Source of the DNA: Adiantum capillus-veneris
Lineage: Eukaryota > Streptophyta > Polypodiopsida > Polypodiales > Pteridaceae
Length of the DNA: 64,000 nt
Assembly (NCBI GenBank): GCA_014529385.2
Contig: CM043958.1
Span: 85,233,525 to 85,297,524 of the forward strand
Reading direction: 5' to 3'
Positions within the stretch are counted from its first letter, which is position 1. Each line of letters starts with the position of its first letter. The notes beneath the pieces were generated by a model. That model saw nothing but the letters and a program-made list of their open reading frames with translations, was not told where the DNA came from and searched no databases. Shown here piece by piece: positions 62,173 to 64,000 of this stretch. The position numbers and the translations under genes were made by a program.

Positions 62173-63009
62173 TCACCATAGACCAGGCCAATCTGATCGA
62201 GGTGCTAATTCACTCTCAAAATCTACCTCCATTTTCCCTTCCAACACCTTTTCTACCATCACATCATCGGACATGCAATACAAAAATGTATCCCATACTT
62301 TGTCTTTGGCAATGTCAGTAGTGCTCTTCTCATCTGCACAAAAACCCTCTATGGTGACTCCAAACAGAACTGTATTAATTTTTAGCAAATCCTCCTTGCC
62401 TTCCTCTTCCTTGGTGCTAGTGTAGCCTTCATCGTAGGCCATCTTTGTCTCATACTTGTAGCTTGTCACGTTGTCTTCATATTTAGCTGCCATAGGATGA
62501 GAACTGCTCTCCTTGGTCTTCAAATCTAGTACAATCTGTCTCCCTTTCTCTTTGTCAGGCAAAGTGAACACTTTGCACTCCCACTCTTGCTTAGCACCTA
62601 TTGCCAAAAGCCACGCCCTACCCAAAATGATTGGATAAGAATTATCACCTGCCTTCATCACGAAGAAATCTATTAGGCACTCTATGCCCATCACCTTGAC
62701 CTTCACATCCTGAGCCACACCTAGACACCTAGCTTTAGCAAAGTTGTACATCCTCACGTGCACATTTGATTTGGCTATCACCTTGACTCTCGTCTCTTTC
62801 ATGGCTGCTTTTGTCATGTCACATACCTGTGCTCCAGTGTCTATGTAGGCTTGTACCTGCATCCTTTTCTCAACAATCGCATCCACCAGTGGAAGAACAT
62901 CAGTTAGGCTACCTATCCTCAAGGCCAAGCTTTGTACCGTGTGTACATTCCCCTTAGCTCTCAACAACCTTGTACTAACACTCATAGCCTTGTGCCAACA
63001 ATTGACCAA
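62173..63009 (-). pseudogene. Retropepsin-like region of an internally deleted gypsy pol
   Basis: 278 codons. Active site AYIDTGAQVCDMTK (Asp57-Thr-Gly, canonical) and SYPIILGRAWLLAIGAKQEW (about 124-143), followed by an acidic linker (EGYTSTKEEEGKED). Organisation parallels residues 150-370 of the Tat-like pol at 12507-14600. It ends before RT. Confidence 0.8.
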
Positions 63010-63379
63010 AAATGTTTGCTTTTTGATTTTGAATGTTACTTACCAGGTTGTACTCTGGGTATCCATGTCCCAATTGGAACTCCGCTTGCTTGATCTTGTA
63101 GCGTCTCCTTCTTTTTCTAGTCTCAGGCTACTCTCTGCCCTTGTACACCTTCTCCTTGCCCTTGCGAGCTCTTGTTTCACGCTTTGTCTCTGTCTCTCTC
63201 TTAGCTCTTGCCCTCTTATTGGACAAAATTTCAACATCTTGCTTATCCACCCCAATAATATTCACCCTTGGGACCTCAACTCCATTTGGTGGAGCTGGCT
63301 GCACAGGATTCTCCACTGCTTCCTCTCTTGGACCATTGAACTGCCCTTGATCTCGACCTCTACCAAACAACGGCTAAAT
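63010..63379 (-). other. Gag-pol linker
   Basis: Highly charged minus-strand frames (RERQRQSVKQELARARRR or RAKRETETKRETRARKGK) comparable with the basic linker between gag and protease in the Tat-like element. No domain. Confidence 0.5.
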
Positions 63380-64000
63380 GCCTCCTCTCTCTCTTGGTGG
63401 TTGAGGACAATCAAGTGCATAATGTCCATCTTCTCCACAATTGTAGCATCTACATGGTAGCGGCCTTGCCCTACCCCTTGCTCCTCTTGGTTGTCCTCTA
63501 TCCATCATGCTTAGCCGCAATTCCTGCATCTGCTCGGACTAATCCTGCACTGTGTGTACCCAATTCTGCGGTACAATGGCTACCTCTCGATTTCCACGAT
63601 TCTCCTCGTGCATAGCTTCTCTTGAACTCTGCGGTTGAAGGGGGGCCATTGTTTCATAGCCCGGCACACCCTACTCTATCTCCTTCTTTATCTTTCCACT
63701 CTTTGACTGTGCGATTGCTACAGCACCAATTGCATGGTTGCTGCTAATTCCACTGAACACTCTTCAAAATGACCCAAAAACAAATTGAGATCTTGCTTAA
63801 GCGCCTTCAGCTTTGTATCCATCTTGACTGGGGACACCTCCTTGCGAAAGTCATGAAAAAACCTTGCTCGTAAAGCACACCACGCTTGCCTTGGCTCGCA
63901 TTCCAAAGCTTCATACAAAATTTTAGTTTTTACACGCATCACCAAAGGAAATGTTTGCATTTTGCTATCCTCGTTTGCATTTGCAGTGATAGCATACAGG
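63380..64000 (-). pseudogene. Gag of the same gypsy element, running off the window
   Basis: The minus strand at about 63460-63420 encodes CYNCGEDGHYALDC, an intact CX2CX4HX4C knuckle. 63960-63718 encodes a capsid-like piece (RQAWCALRARFFHDFRKEV). Stops separate the pieces (for example near 63376 and 63660). The N-terminal part lies beyond 64000. Confidence 0.7.

Overview
The window is eukaryotic nuclear DNA from a land plant with a repeat-rich, probably large genome. Evidence: GT-AG introns, Ty1/copia elements with an initiator-Met-tRNA-type primer site, a Ty3/gypsy element with the second RNase H typical of the plant Tat lineage, and long (CT)n/(GA)n tracts. The species is not identifiable from sequence alone; a fern, lycophyte, bryophyte or gymnosperm would all fit. 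No bacterial genes, tRNA or rRNA were recognised.

Most of the window is nested mobile DNA. From the left: 1-1336 is the 5' end of a minus-strand copia-like element cut by the window edge; 1337-3786 is a gypsy-type gag/protease remnant with its 3' LTR; 4710-8452 is a short copia-derived non-autonomous element with 190-bp LTRs and a TCATG target duplication; 8924-17658 is a complete but stop-damaged Tat-like gypsy element on the minus strand; about 20500-21487 and 56382-57502 are the two halves of another copia-derived copy; 57503-about 59000 is a minus-strand gypsy gag with LTR; 61560-64000 is an internally deleted minus-strand gypsy element.

The main discovery is what splits that second copia copy. 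Homology to the intact copia copy stops at 21487 and resumes at 56382. The two inner ends carry the inverted 17-mer AAAGACCATATTAGGTA, with GT on both outer sides. I interpret 21488-56381 (34,894 bp) as one giant terminal-inverted-repeat DNA transposon. It carries a transposase-like DDE/RNase-H-fold gene (minus strand, 21781-25000), a gene with a DGQH (ParB/sulfiredoxin-like) motif that appears to splice across a 2.6-kb intron into a SET domain (39441-45234), an FCP1/NIF-like HAD gene followed by a SAP-like segment (45876-47274), and a second FCP1-like gene (52932-53707).

Much of the rest of this element consists of arrays built on the core TTGGACAAGTGGTGGACCTT. They read forward in the left arm (25.1-45.6 kb) and mostly reversed in the right arm (48.0-55.9 kb), so the element resembles a vastly expanded version of the inverted subterminal repeats that transposases bind. 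In 29.6-39.2 kb the core is organised in about 440-bp and about 360-bp higher-order units; next to the transposase gene there is a separate 316-bp unit. Acceptor sites lie at the gene-side edges of the arrays, so the arrays may be intronic.

Several genes inside the giant element change frame by single-base steps. Array copies at 34.0-36.4 kb also show clustered small deletions. Residual assembly indels are therefore a serious alternative to pseudogenisation. All identifications come from reading sequence and motifs; no database search was possible.
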